In this document: in pieces, positions 1 to 5,338 of the stretch
Layout of the letters: each line of letters opens with the position of its first letter
How positions within the stretch are numbered: position 1 is the first letter of the stretch
Source: Actinomycetota bacterium
Lineage (GTDB): Bacteria; Actinomycetota; Acidimicrobiia; Acidimicrobiales; Microtrichaceae
Direction: 5' to 3'
Assembly: GCA_009700815.1 (NCBI GenBank)
Contig: WLLG01000131.1
Span: 1 to 6,399, forward strand
DNA: 6,399 nt
Translations under genes and position numbers: made by a program
The notes under the pieces: model-generated
Databases searched by the model: none
What the model was told of the DNA's origin: nothing
The model's input: the letters and a program-made list of their open reading frames with translations, nothing else

Positions 1-792
1 ACGTTCTGCGCTTTTGTGGGCGCTATCGGCGGGATTGGCGGCGCCACGCTGTTGGTCCCGGTTCTCCTCATCTGCAACGTGGAGCCGCTACTAGCGGCCC
101 CACTTGGCATGGTCGCCGTAGCAGCCGGGTCCCTAGCGGCTGCCTCTCGACAACTAGATGACGGGGTGGTTCACCATCGGCTGGGGTTATCAGTTGAGCT
201 CTTTGCATCGGTGGGCACAGTCCTAGGGGCACTGCTGTCTGCATCAATCTCGGAGCAATGGTTAGCAAGGATTTTGGGCACCGCTGCCCTAGCCGGGGCG
301 ATTGCCGCCATTGCGCGCAAAGGAATCCGAAACCGACCAGTGGGCATCTTTGACGACGAGTCAGCAGGTGAATGGCCAGGAACTCTGGGCGGCACCTACA
401 CCCTCAACGATGCTGTGGTTCCATATCAAGCCAAGCACGTGGGGTATGGCCTAGGGATCTCTGTATTCACAGGAGTGGTTTCTGGCTTAGCTGGGGTTGG
501 CGGAGGGTTTATGAAAACCCCAACGATGAGCGAGGTGATGAAAGTCCCGGTCAAGGTTGCGGCTGCAACCTCTACCTTTGTTTCTGGTATCACCGCTTCT
601 ACAGCCCTGTTGATTTATGGGATCCAAGGCCGTATCGAGGTTCGCCCTGCTGCAGCAGTTATTGCCGGCGCACTCCTCGGTGGCTTCAGCGGGGCCCGCC
701 TGCAGTCTCGGCTCAATGCCAGCACAGTTCGCAGGATGACGGGCATACTCCTGCTAGTTGTTGCAGTTGTCGTGATCGGTGGTTCTTGGTGA
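1..792 (+). CDS. TauE/SafE-family sulfite/organosulfonate-type membrane exporter, 5' partial
   Basis: The reading frame is open from base 1 and ends at TGA 790-792, so 263 residues are visible and the N-terminus lies upstream. A GTG at 16 is internal to the first conserved repeat and is unlikely to be the start. The protein is very hydrophobic and shows the two-fold internal repeat of the TauE/SafE (DUF81) family: a first glycine-rich GAIGGIGGATLLVP segment near the window edge and a second GLAGVGGGFMKTP segment at about 483-525, each followed by several membrane helices. A polar loop (about 310-420) separates the halves. The family sits in the cytoplasmic membrane and is linked to export of sulfite, sulfoacetate or related anions, but the substrate varies and cannot be read from sequence. 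The stop overlaps the start of the next gene by four bases, implying coupled translation and a joint role. Confidence 0.9.
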   Translation, partial: TFCAFVGAIGGIGGATLLVPVLLICNVEPLLAAPLGMVAVAAGSLAAASRQLDDGVVHHRLGLSVELFASVGTVLGALLSASISEQWLARILGTAALAGAIAAIARKGIRNRPVGIFDDESAGEWPGTLGGTYTLNDAVVPYQAKHVGYGLGISVFTGVVSGLAGVGGGFMKTPTMSEVMKVPVKVAAATSTFVSGITASTALLIYGIQGRIEVRPAAAVIAGALLGGFSGARLQSRLNASTVRRMTGILLLVVAVVVIGGSW

Positions 793-1103
793 CCGACTCC
801 ACTCCGAACAGCGGTGAGGAACGGTTCCCCCGGGTCGTTCACGGACCAAACCGTTTCTCGAGATTATCGATCTGGCTGCGACGAGCAGTACTACTTGTTG
901 CAGCGCTGGCAGTAGTGACCCTGCTGCTGCCGGTGGCCGCCGCAGAGAGACTCGGTGTTGTCCTCGTCTGTTTGCTGATAGCTCTACCGCTAGCTCGAGT
1001 ACTTTGGTTCGTGCAGCGTTGGGTTCGCCGGGGCGACCTGCGCTTTGCTGCAATCGCAGCCGGAGTCCTGCTCGTGGTCGGAGTCGGAGCGCTGCTCGCC
1101 TAG
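789..1103 (+). CDS. Small three-helix membrane protein, DUF1634-like, partner of the TauE-type exporter
   Basis: GTG at 789 overlaps the exporter stop in a GTGA junction. The frame is open further upstream, but those codons lie inside the exporter gene and read as a shadow, so this start is preferred. The product is 104 residues: a polar N-terminus of about 28 residues, then three hydrophobic segments at about 29-48, 53-73 and 83-104, with basic residues between the second and third (RWVRRGDLRFA). The size, helix number and the RRGDxRxA stretch before the last helix resemble DUF1634, a family often encoded beside TauE/SafE exporters. That points to an accessory membrane subunit; its biochemical role is unknown. 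No Shine-Dalgarno sequence is evident before the GTG, so translation probably depends on reinitiation after the exporter. The TAG stop shares its bases with the stop of the opposing RNase D gene. Confidence 0.75.
   Translation: MTDSTPNSGEERFPRVVHGPNRFSRLSIWLRRAVLLVAALAVVTLLLPVAAAERLGVVLVCLLIALPLARVLWFVQRWVRRGDLRFAAIAAGVLLVVGVGALLA
1100..1103. other. Palindromic CTAG shared as stop codon by two convergent genes
   Basis: The bases CTAG read TAG at 1101-1103 on the plus strand, ending the DUF1634-like gene, and TAG at 1102-1100 on the minus strand, ending RNase D. The genes therefore overlap tail to tail by four bases and leave no room for an intergenic terminator. Any terminator must lie inside one of the two coding regions, or transcripts run into the opposite gene as antisense. 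I see no obvious GC hairpin followed by a T run around the junction. Confidence 0.9.
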
Positions 1104-2266
1104 GGAATTCTCGGTTCGAGCAGCAGTCCAACCTTGCGGTCAAACGCAAGCGTTGCTTCCCCGCTTACTAAACGTCGGATCGGCTCGCCTACTAGCTCGG
1201 CTCGCCAGCCCAAAGTCAGACGTGCATCGGGAACCCCACGCAGAAGATCCTCGAGGTCTGAACGAGTGGCCAACAGTGAAGTCTCGAGTTCCAATTCTCT
1301 GGCCCTCTGACTCACCCAAGCGCTTACCAGCGGAAGGGCCGGCTTGAGCTCCGAGGGCAGTTCGGGGGAATGCGAAACTGGAGCACGTGTGGGGGTATTT
1401 GAGCGTGACTCCTGCACCACAACGAGCAATTCTTCGGCCATTCCCGATCGCAGGTTTCGTCCTTCAACACCGCGGAGCGACCTGATCTCTTCAACCGTGG
1501 CTGGGACTGCTGCAGCAACACCCACCACTCCTAGATCTGACAAGACAAACCGTGGCGTCTGATCAGTCTCGACTGCTTTGGTTTCACGCCAAGCTGCCAC
1601 TGCCTGAGCTATAGCGAGAGACGCACCTCGGAGATGCCGCACTTCTTTGATGCGCCGCCATGCTTCCTCAGGATTTCTTGGGCCACGATCCTCGGTTCGG
1701 AGTTCCTCACATGCCGCCTCGACCCAGGCTGTTCTTCCCCGCTCCTCGATCCGGCCCATCAGCTGCGCAGAGAGCTCAAGCAAATGTGCGACATCACTCG
1801 CTGCATAGATCAACTGCGCATCGCCAAGCGGCCGCCTTAGCCAGTCGGTCAGGCGGTCTGCTTTGGGCGCGATCACGTCAAGCTCACGTTCGAGCAAGGT
1901 TGATAATGAGGGGCTTGTGTAACCCAAAAATCCTGCCGCTATCTGAGTATCAAGCAGGCGGAGCGGAATCGTCCCACAGGAACGATCCATCACTTCTAGA
2001 TCCTGACGGGCGGCATGCATCACAGCTAGGCCGTCCCCCTCTAAAACGGCAGCAAACGGATGCAGGTCCACCTTGAGCGAATCAACAAGGGCTATCCCGT
2101 GGCTGTCCGCAATCTGGACCAGCGCAACCTGCGGAAAATAGGTGCGCTCACGATGAAACTCCGTATCGATGGCATAGACAGGCTCAGAAACAACTCGTTT
2201 CACGAGTTCAGCAAAAGCTGCATCATCTTGGATGAGTTCAAATTCAAGCCCCGTTGACTCAACCAT
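1100..2266 (-). CDS. rnd: Ribonuclease D (DEDDy 3'-5' exoribonuclease) with HRDC domain
   Basis: The product is 388 residues from ATG at 2266. The frame stays open 132 bases further upstream, but that part overlaps the rhodanese gene and has no RNase D character, whereas MVESTGLEFELIQDD is a typical N-terminus. The DEDDy exonuclease signature is complete: Exo I D34-T-E36, Exo II H84-AAR-QD89-LE, and Exo III Y154-xxx-D158, with the RNase D hallmark DWLRRPL at 141-147. An HRDC domain follows at about 197-277, then a variable linker with prolines and serines (about 288-305) and a further 80-residue helical segment that could be a second, divergent HRDC-like domain. The enzyme trims 3' ends of tRNA precursors and other structured RNAs in the cytoplasm. 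No strong Shine-Dalgarno is seen. The rhodanese stop lies only four bases upstream, so translation is probably coupled. Confidence 0.93.
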   Translation of the reverse strand: MVESTGLEFELIQDDAAFAELVKRVVSEPVYAIDTEFHRERTYFPQVALVQIADSHGIALVDSLKVDLHPFAAVLEGDGLAVMHAARQDLEVMDRSCGTIPLRLLDTQIAAGFLGYTSPSLSTLLERELDVIAPKADRLTDWLRRPLGDAQLIYAASDVAHLLELSAQLMGRIEERGRTAWVEAACEELRTEDRGPRNPEEAWRRIKEVRHLRGASLAIAQAVAAWRETKAVETDQTPRFVLSDLGVVGVAAAVPATVEEIRSLRGVEGRNLRSGMAEELLVVVQESRSNTPTRAPVSHSPELPSELKPALPLVSAWVSQRARELELETSLLATRSDLEDLLRGVPDARLTLGWRAELVGEPIRRLVSGEATLAFDRKVGLLLEPRIP

Positions 2267-2270
2267 GTAG

Positions 2271-2591
2271 TCAGCCGAGATCAAATCCAGAGGCAGTGCT
2301 GCGGCCTGACTCAATCCAAGCCTGCGTGCCCCCTGCAACATTGACCATCTCGTAGCCCTGTGTGGCGAGGAACTCACATGCCTTGAGGCTTCGACCACCT
2401 AGGTGGCAAATCACATAACCCACAGACTCATCCGGAAGTTCCCCGAGGCGTTCAGGAAGTTCAGGAAGGGGAATCAGAATCGCACCGGGAACATGTGCTT
2501 CTTGGTATTCATCTGGCATCCGCACGTCAATCAGAACAGCGCCGTCATCTAGCGCTGTGCTCAGAGTCTCTACATCGATTTCGGGGATCAC
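2271..2591 (-). CDS. Single-domain rhodanese-like sulfurtransferase
   Basis: The product is 106 residues, the normal size of a stand-alone rhodanese domain. The family landmarks appear in order: LIDVRMPDEY (20-29), EAHVPGAILIPL (31-42), and the active-site loop C62-HLGGRS with the catalytic cysteine and the CxxGxRS pattern, then NVAGGTQAW near the C-terminus. A persulfide formed on C62 would be passed to an acceptor; donor and partner are not identifiable. The start is GTG at 2591, supported by a well-placed GGAG (2601-2598) six bases upstream, and the frame has a stop at 2633-2631. RNase D starts four bases after the stop, suggesting one transcript. A role feeding sulfur to tRNA thiolation would fit beside an RNA-processing enzyme, but this is inference. 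General detoxification or sulfur relay is equally possible. Confidence 0.9.
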   Translation of the reverse strand: MIPEIDVETLSTALDDGAVLIDVRMPDEYQEAHVPGAILIPLPELPERLGELPDESVGYVICHLGGRSLKACEFLATQGYEMVNVAGGTQAWIESGRSTASGFDLG

Positions 2592-2597
2592 TTCGCA

Positions 2598-2601
2598 CTC
2601 C
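2598..2601 (-). promoter_or_regulatory. Ribosome binding site of the rhodanese gene
   Basis: The minus strand reads GGAG, then TGCGAA, then GTG. This is the clearest Shine-Dalgarno in the window, and it selects the GTG at 2591 as start. It also shows that this gene is translated from a leadered transcript, unlike the two genes with leaderless-type promoters upstream. Confidence 0.75.
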
Positions 2602-2667
2602 AGAGATTTCGGCGGAACAATTCGGGCAGTTCAAGTGGGGATACGCGATTCTCGGACCACGCACACT

Positions 2668-2690
2668 GACCTACAAGCTACCTGTAGGTC
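2668..2690. repeat. Perfect inverted repeat, 8-bp arms with 7-base loop
   Basis: The arms GACCTACA (2668-2675) and TGTAGGTC (2683-2690) are exactly complementary, with a 7-base spacer. The element begins 17 bases past the stop of the PLP enzyme, in the right place for a transcription terminator, but no T run follows on the minus strand. It also overlaps the only hexamers that could serve as a promoter for the rhodanese gene, so a dimeric regulator's operator is an alternative. The sequence alone does not decide between the two. Confidence 0.6.
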
Positions 2691-2706
2691 TCAAGAATCC
2701 GGTTAC

Positions 2707-3987
2707 TCAAGAAGAAACGGCCCCGCCGTAGATGTGCTCTTCTCCGCGAGCCTCTCCGTGATTTGCAACTGCAAACTGCAGATCCGACACAAATGCATCA
2801 ATAATTTTGTCGTGGCCAGGTGAGGTCATGACATGCAGTCCGCCTTGTTGACGATCAAGGTTCCAGCCTCGGTCGTCCATCACATCTCCGACAGCTTCGA
2901 TACTGAGGCTTGCCGGCGCGTCCTGATCAACACCGAATTCAAACAGAGACATGTCTGGATTCGAAGTAATCCGAAGGCCGTCGATGGCGTTGATTCCGTC
3001 TTTCAGGCCATTGGTGGCATTCAACACTCTTCGGGCTAAGCGCATATAGCCCTCGATGCCCAGATGGTTCATAGTGGCCCAAGCCCCAGCGATCGGCGAA
3101 CCTGGGCGTGTACCAGCGGCCGTTGAGGATGCATACAGTCCCCCTGGCCAAGAGTCATACATAAAGATCTGCAATTGATACAGATCGCGATCTCGGTAGA
3201 GCACAGTCGATGCGCCCTTGAATGCGTAGCCATATTTGTGAATATCGGCCGAGATCGACGTCACGCCTGCTACTCGAAAGTCCCAAGGCGGAACCTCTTG
3301 GCCGAGAGCTTCCCAGAAGGGAAGCAAATAGCCACCAAGGCATGCATCCACGTGACACAACACATCGCGATTCTGGGCGTGCGCTGCAATCTCGGAGATC
3401 GGGTCGATCACACCAAACGGGTAACAGGGCGCAGAGGCAACCACGAGGGCAGTTCGATCATCGATTGCTGCGCTGATGGCCTCGGGGTTTGCTCGACCAT
3501 CAGCCGAAGCCTCAGTGCGAATCATCTCGAGGCCCAAGTAGTGACATGCCTTAGCAAAGGCGGGGTGCGCCGTCACTGCGCAGACCAGAGTTGGCGAAGT
3601 CACGCCTCGCGCTGCTGCACGCTCTCGAGCAGTCAACACAGCTAGGAAGATCGATTCAGTTCCGCCCGAGGTCAGTGCAGCGTGGCCTGCATGAAACAAC
3701 CCCTTAGCCATAGTCAAGATCTCACTCTCCATGCGGAGAAGCGTCTTGTAGCGAAAGGGATTTAACGCATTCTCATGAAGAAACTCTGCAGCGACTTCAT
3801 GCTGCACACGCTCAAGCTCTGGATCATCGCTGTTGTAGACCAAGCTAAAGGCCTTACCGCCACGCCAGTCCAAGTCGCCTGCTCGTTCAATCCGAAGGGA
3901 GTCAAGCATTTCCCCAGCCGCCATCCCCTGTTCGGGAAGCCCGCCGATGGACTCACTCTTGGTCGTATTGATTTCTGTCTGAGACAT
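2707..3987 (-). CDS. PLP-dependent group II decarboxylase-fold enzyme, sphingosine-1-phosphate lyase type
   Basis: The product is 426 residues in fold-type I PLP architecture. Visible landmarks are SGGTES (107-112, phosphate binding), AHPAFAKA (140-147, with H141 placed to stack on the cofactor ring), HVDACLGGY (212-220, D214 pairing with the pyridine nitrogen), SADIHKYGYAFKG (246-258, K251 as Schiff-base lysine) and GTRPGSPIAGAW (292-303). The spacing and wording of the last three match sphingosine-1-phosphate lyases more than glutamate decarboxylases. Eukaryotic S1P lyase has an N-terminal membrane anchor; none is present, so a soluble protein is expected. The expected reaction is cleavage of a phosphorylated amino-alcohol to an aldehyde and phosphoethanolamine, or decarboxylation of an amino acid; the substrate is uncertain. 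The ATG at 3987 lacks a Shine-Dalgarno but has a -10 box at leaderless spacing. M22 is an alternative start. Confidence 0.85.
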   Translation of the reverse strand: MSQTEINTTKSESIGGLPEQGMAAGEMLDSLRIERAGDLDWRGGKAFSLVYNSDDPELERVQHEVAAEFLHENALNPFRYKTLLRMESEILTMAKGLFHAGHAALTSGGTESIFLAVLTARERAAARGVTSPTLVCAVTAHPAFAKACHYLGLEMIRTEASADGRANPEAISAAIDDRTALVVASAPCYPFGVIDPISEIAAHAQNRDVLCHVDACLGGYLLPFWEALGQEVPPWDFRVAGVTSISADIHKYGYAFKGASTVLYRDRDLYQLQIFMYDSWPGGLYASSTAAGTRPGSPIAGAWATMNHLGIEGYMRLARRVLNATNGLKDGINAIDGLRITSNPDMSLFEFGVDQDAPASLSIEAVGDVMDDRGWNLDRQQGGLHVMTSPGHDKIIDAFVSDLQFAVANHGEARGEEHIYGGAVSS

Positions 3988-3993
3988 GATCGG

Positions 3994-3999
3994 AGTGTA
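3994..3999 (-). promoter_or_regulatory. -10 element TACACT for a probable leaderless transcript of the PLP enzyme gene
   Basis: On the minus strand TACACT is followed by six bases (CCGATC) and then the ATG at 3987, so transcription would begin at or beside the start codon. There is no Shine-Dalgarno upstream of this ATG, in keeping with leaderless translation, which is common in actinobacteria. No convincing -35 hexamer is visible at 16-18 bases. The 62-base gap to the DUF3151 stop contains nothing else recognisable. Confidence 0.55.
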
Positions 4000-4049
4000 G
4001 GCGGCATGAGTGAGTTACGGGGCTCTCATGGTTGCAGCGACAAGTTCCT

Positions 4050-4490
4050 TCAGTCGAGATTCTCACCCAAGCTTGGATCACACTGATACAAGAAGTGACT
4101 ACAACGTTCTTCTTCGTCGACTTCACCAATTGCTGCTGCCATATCACGAAGTCCTTGCAGCGCACGCAAGAATCCGCGGTTTGTCTCGTGCTCCCAGCGC
4201 ACATAGCCACTTCCTCGCCAGCCTGATGCACGCAAGCGGTCAAGGCCTCGGTGATAACCAACCCGGTAGCACGCATAGCTCTCTACATTGTCTCTGCCAA
4301 GGCGCCCGAGTTGTGCCCAGCCGTCAAGAAAACGAGGGTTATTCGCAACCACTTCGGCCACAGCCGCTCGCCGCTCGGTCAGAGGCAGCGCTAGCGCATC
4401 TGCTAGCGCAGCAAGCAGATCAGGCGACTCCGAGGACAGCACAGTCTGCGGTGGACCTGAGGGAGTGAGTTGGACGGGTGCATCTGACAT
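4050..4490 (-). CDS. DUF3151 family protein, function unknown
   Basis: The product is 146 residues and soluble, without signal peptide or membrane segment. The conserved core is residues 52-136: a tryptophan-containing helix (DGWAQLGRLG), then YACYRVGYHRGLDRLR (73-88), SGWRGSGYVRWEHETNRGF (89-107) and IGEVDEEERCSHFL (121-134). I recognise this as DUF3151, a family known mainly from actinobacteria. The helix pairs look similar to tetratricopeptide repeats, which suggests a protein-binding role, but no activity is known. Two in-frame ATGs two codons apart occur, at 4496 and 4490. I chose 4490 because a TACGAT -10 box lies six bases before it, while 4496 would start immediately next to that box and neither has a Shine-Dalgarno. 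In many actinobacteria, as I recall, the family sits near aldolase and purA genes; here its neighbours differ. Confidence 0.85.
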   Translation of the reverse strand: MSDAPVQLTPSGPPQTVLSSESPDLLAALADALALPLTERRAAVAEVVANNPRFLDGWAQLGRLGRDNVESYACYRVGYHRGLDRLRASGWRGSGYVRWEHETNRGFLRALQGLRDMAAAIGEVDEEERCSHFLYQCDPSLGENLD

Positions 4491-4496
4491 GTTCAT

Positions 4497-4502
4497 ATCG
4501 TA
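4497..4502 (-). promoter_or_regulatory. -10 element TACGAT for a probable leaderless transcript of the DUF3151 gene
   Basis: On the minus strand TACGAT is followed by ATGAAC and then the ATG at 4490, the same six-base spacing as at the PLP enzyme gene. This fixes the preferred start and argues against the ATG at 4496. There is no good -35 at the usual distance; a TTGACC at 4535-4530 is 27 bases away and too far. The box lies in the 41-base gap after the hydrolase stop, so DUF3151 can be expressed independently of the pyruvate kinase unit. Confidence 0.55.
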
Positions 4503-4531
4503 CTCAGGGTCTGACCACTAGAACTCCAAGG

Positions 4532-5338
4532 TCAACCGGCGAACACGACGCACGACTGCACATAGCGAGCGAATTCATCGGCATGTGACAAGTGGGCACC
4601 ATGGCCTGCGCCGCGAATTTCGACCATCTCGGAGCGAGGCAGAGCCGCATGAAGTAGTGCCGAACCTGTCCGTAAGCTGCTCGGGGATTCAGATCCCACA
4701 CCCAAGAGCACTGGAAGCGAAATGCCAAGAGGATCAATCGCCGCACTGGGTGTTCGCAGGGAGCGAAGCTCAGCTAGCAGAGCCGGACCTTCTGCGCGTC
4801 GGGCCTCACGATCTCGCTCTCGCAGCCGAGCCCAGGTGGCCTCACCGACCATCAAACGGTAGAAGAATTCGGCGGCGGAAGCTGGGCCTTGCTCGTCTCC
4901 ACGCTCGATTGCTCCAGCGCCAACCGATGCATACGAGTTGTCCAAGCTGGGCATCGGCGACTCAAAAACTCCCAGTCCTTTCACTCGAGAATCTGCTCGA
5001 GCTGCAAGACCTAGTGCCAACGTTCCGCCCATGCTGTGACCGATAACAACCACGGACTCTGAACCACTGAACTCAATGACTTCGATCAGGTCATCTACAT
5101 GGCCGTCCAGAGTTTTGTTTACTCCTGCGGACAACGAGCCGGAGTAGCCACGCCGATCAAAGGCAATCAGATCGAATTGCACTAGCCGGCGCATAACCCG
5201 GCTGAAGCTCGCAGCCCGATCCATTGCCCCATGCACGAACAGCACTGTTGGTAGAGCAGGGTCAAGATTGGCCCGGGTTCGGCGAACCACCGCCAGACCA
5301 TTCACCCTGAGCGACCCGTCCAATGGACTTGCAGTCAC
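4532..5338 (-). CDS. Alpha/beta hydrolase fold protein, substrate unknown
   Basis: The product is 268 residues, a normal size for the fold. The strand-turn VLFVHGAMD (32-40) supplies the HG oxyanion motif, FDRRGYSGS (60-68) is the usual strand-4 region, and GHSMGG (100-105) is the nucleophile elbow with S102. The histidine of the triad is probably H246 in GAGHGAHLSH. The acid may be E126 in VFESP or E217 after the following strand; which one acts is not certain. A helical lid appears to span about 127-200. No signal peptide is present, so it is cytoplasmic. The GTG start at 5338 overlaps the pyruvate kinase TGA in a GTGA junction, with no clear Shine-Dalgarno, so translation is probably coupled. 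Haloperoxidase-, esterase- and lactonase-like activities are all possible, and the sequence does not identify a substrate. Confidence 0.88.
   Translation of the reverse strand: MTASPLDGSLRVNGLAVVRRTRANLDPALPTVLFVHGAMDRAASFSRVMRRLVQFDLIAFDRRGYSGSLSAGVNKTLDGHVDDLIEVIEFSGSESVVVIGHSMGGTLALGLAARADSRVKGLGVFESPMPSLDNSYASVGAGAIERGDEQGPASAAEFFYRLMVGEATWARLRERDREARRAEGPALLAELRSLRTPSAAIDPLGISLPVLLGVGSESPSSLRTGSALLHAALPRSEMVEIRGAGHGAHLSHADEFARYVQSCVVFAG

Larger units (their letters stand above)
2592..2706. other. Intergenic region between the PLP enzyme and the rhodanese gene
   Basis: This 115-base gap is the longest non-coding stretch. It holds the rhodanese ribosome binding site, a perfect 8-bp inverted repeat (2668-2690) and, on the minus strand, a TTGAGA hexamer (2694-2689) that could act as a weak -35 element. 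The hexamer would need the imperfect TAGGTC (2673-2668) as -10 at a short 15-base spacing. No well-matched promoter pair is visible, so whether the rhodanese-RNase D unit has its own promoter or depends on read-through remains open. Confidence 0.5.

Noticed and set aside
372..788. Long upstream extension of the DUF1634-like reading frame inside the exporter gene
   Set aside because: The translation is rich in Trp, Cys, Ser and Arg and unlike any domain. It is a frame-shifted shadow of the exporter; the GTG at 789 gives a coherent membrane protein.
754..1149. Minus-strand 131-codon frame opposite the DUF1634-like gene
   Set aside because: It is arginine-rich, without recognisable domains, and crosses the convergent junction; it is a shadow of the two real genes.
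2267..2398. 44-residue N-terminal extension of RNase D
   Set aside because: It overlaps the rhodanese 3' end in another frame, has no family resemblance, and the ATG at 2266 gives a standard N-terminus.
2451..2468. Perfect tandem 9-base repeat TTCAGGAAG in the rhodanese gene
   Set aside because: It encodes a Pro-Glu-Leu repeat in the loop before the active site and keeps the frame; it is too short and low in complexity to be more than a local duplication.
3175..3645. Plus-strand 156-codon frame opposite the PLP enzyme
   Set aside because: It is antisense to a clearly conserved gene, with a Cys/Ser/Arg-rich composition and no motif or ribosome binding site.
4390..4410. Direct repeat GCTAGCGCA, two copies 12 bases apart, with NheI-like palindromes
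   Set aside because: It lies in the DUF3151 coding region and encodes an Ala-Leu-rich helix; best explained by codon reuse.
4512..4534. Loose dyad TGACC...GGTCA after the hydrolase stop
   Set aside because: The arms are only five bases with a 13-base loop and no T run, so neither a terminator nor an operator can be supported.
4530..4535. TTGACC as -35 element for the DUF3151 promoter
   Set aside because: The spacing to TACGAT is 27 bases, far outside 16-19; it also overlaps the hydrolase stop and is likely chance.
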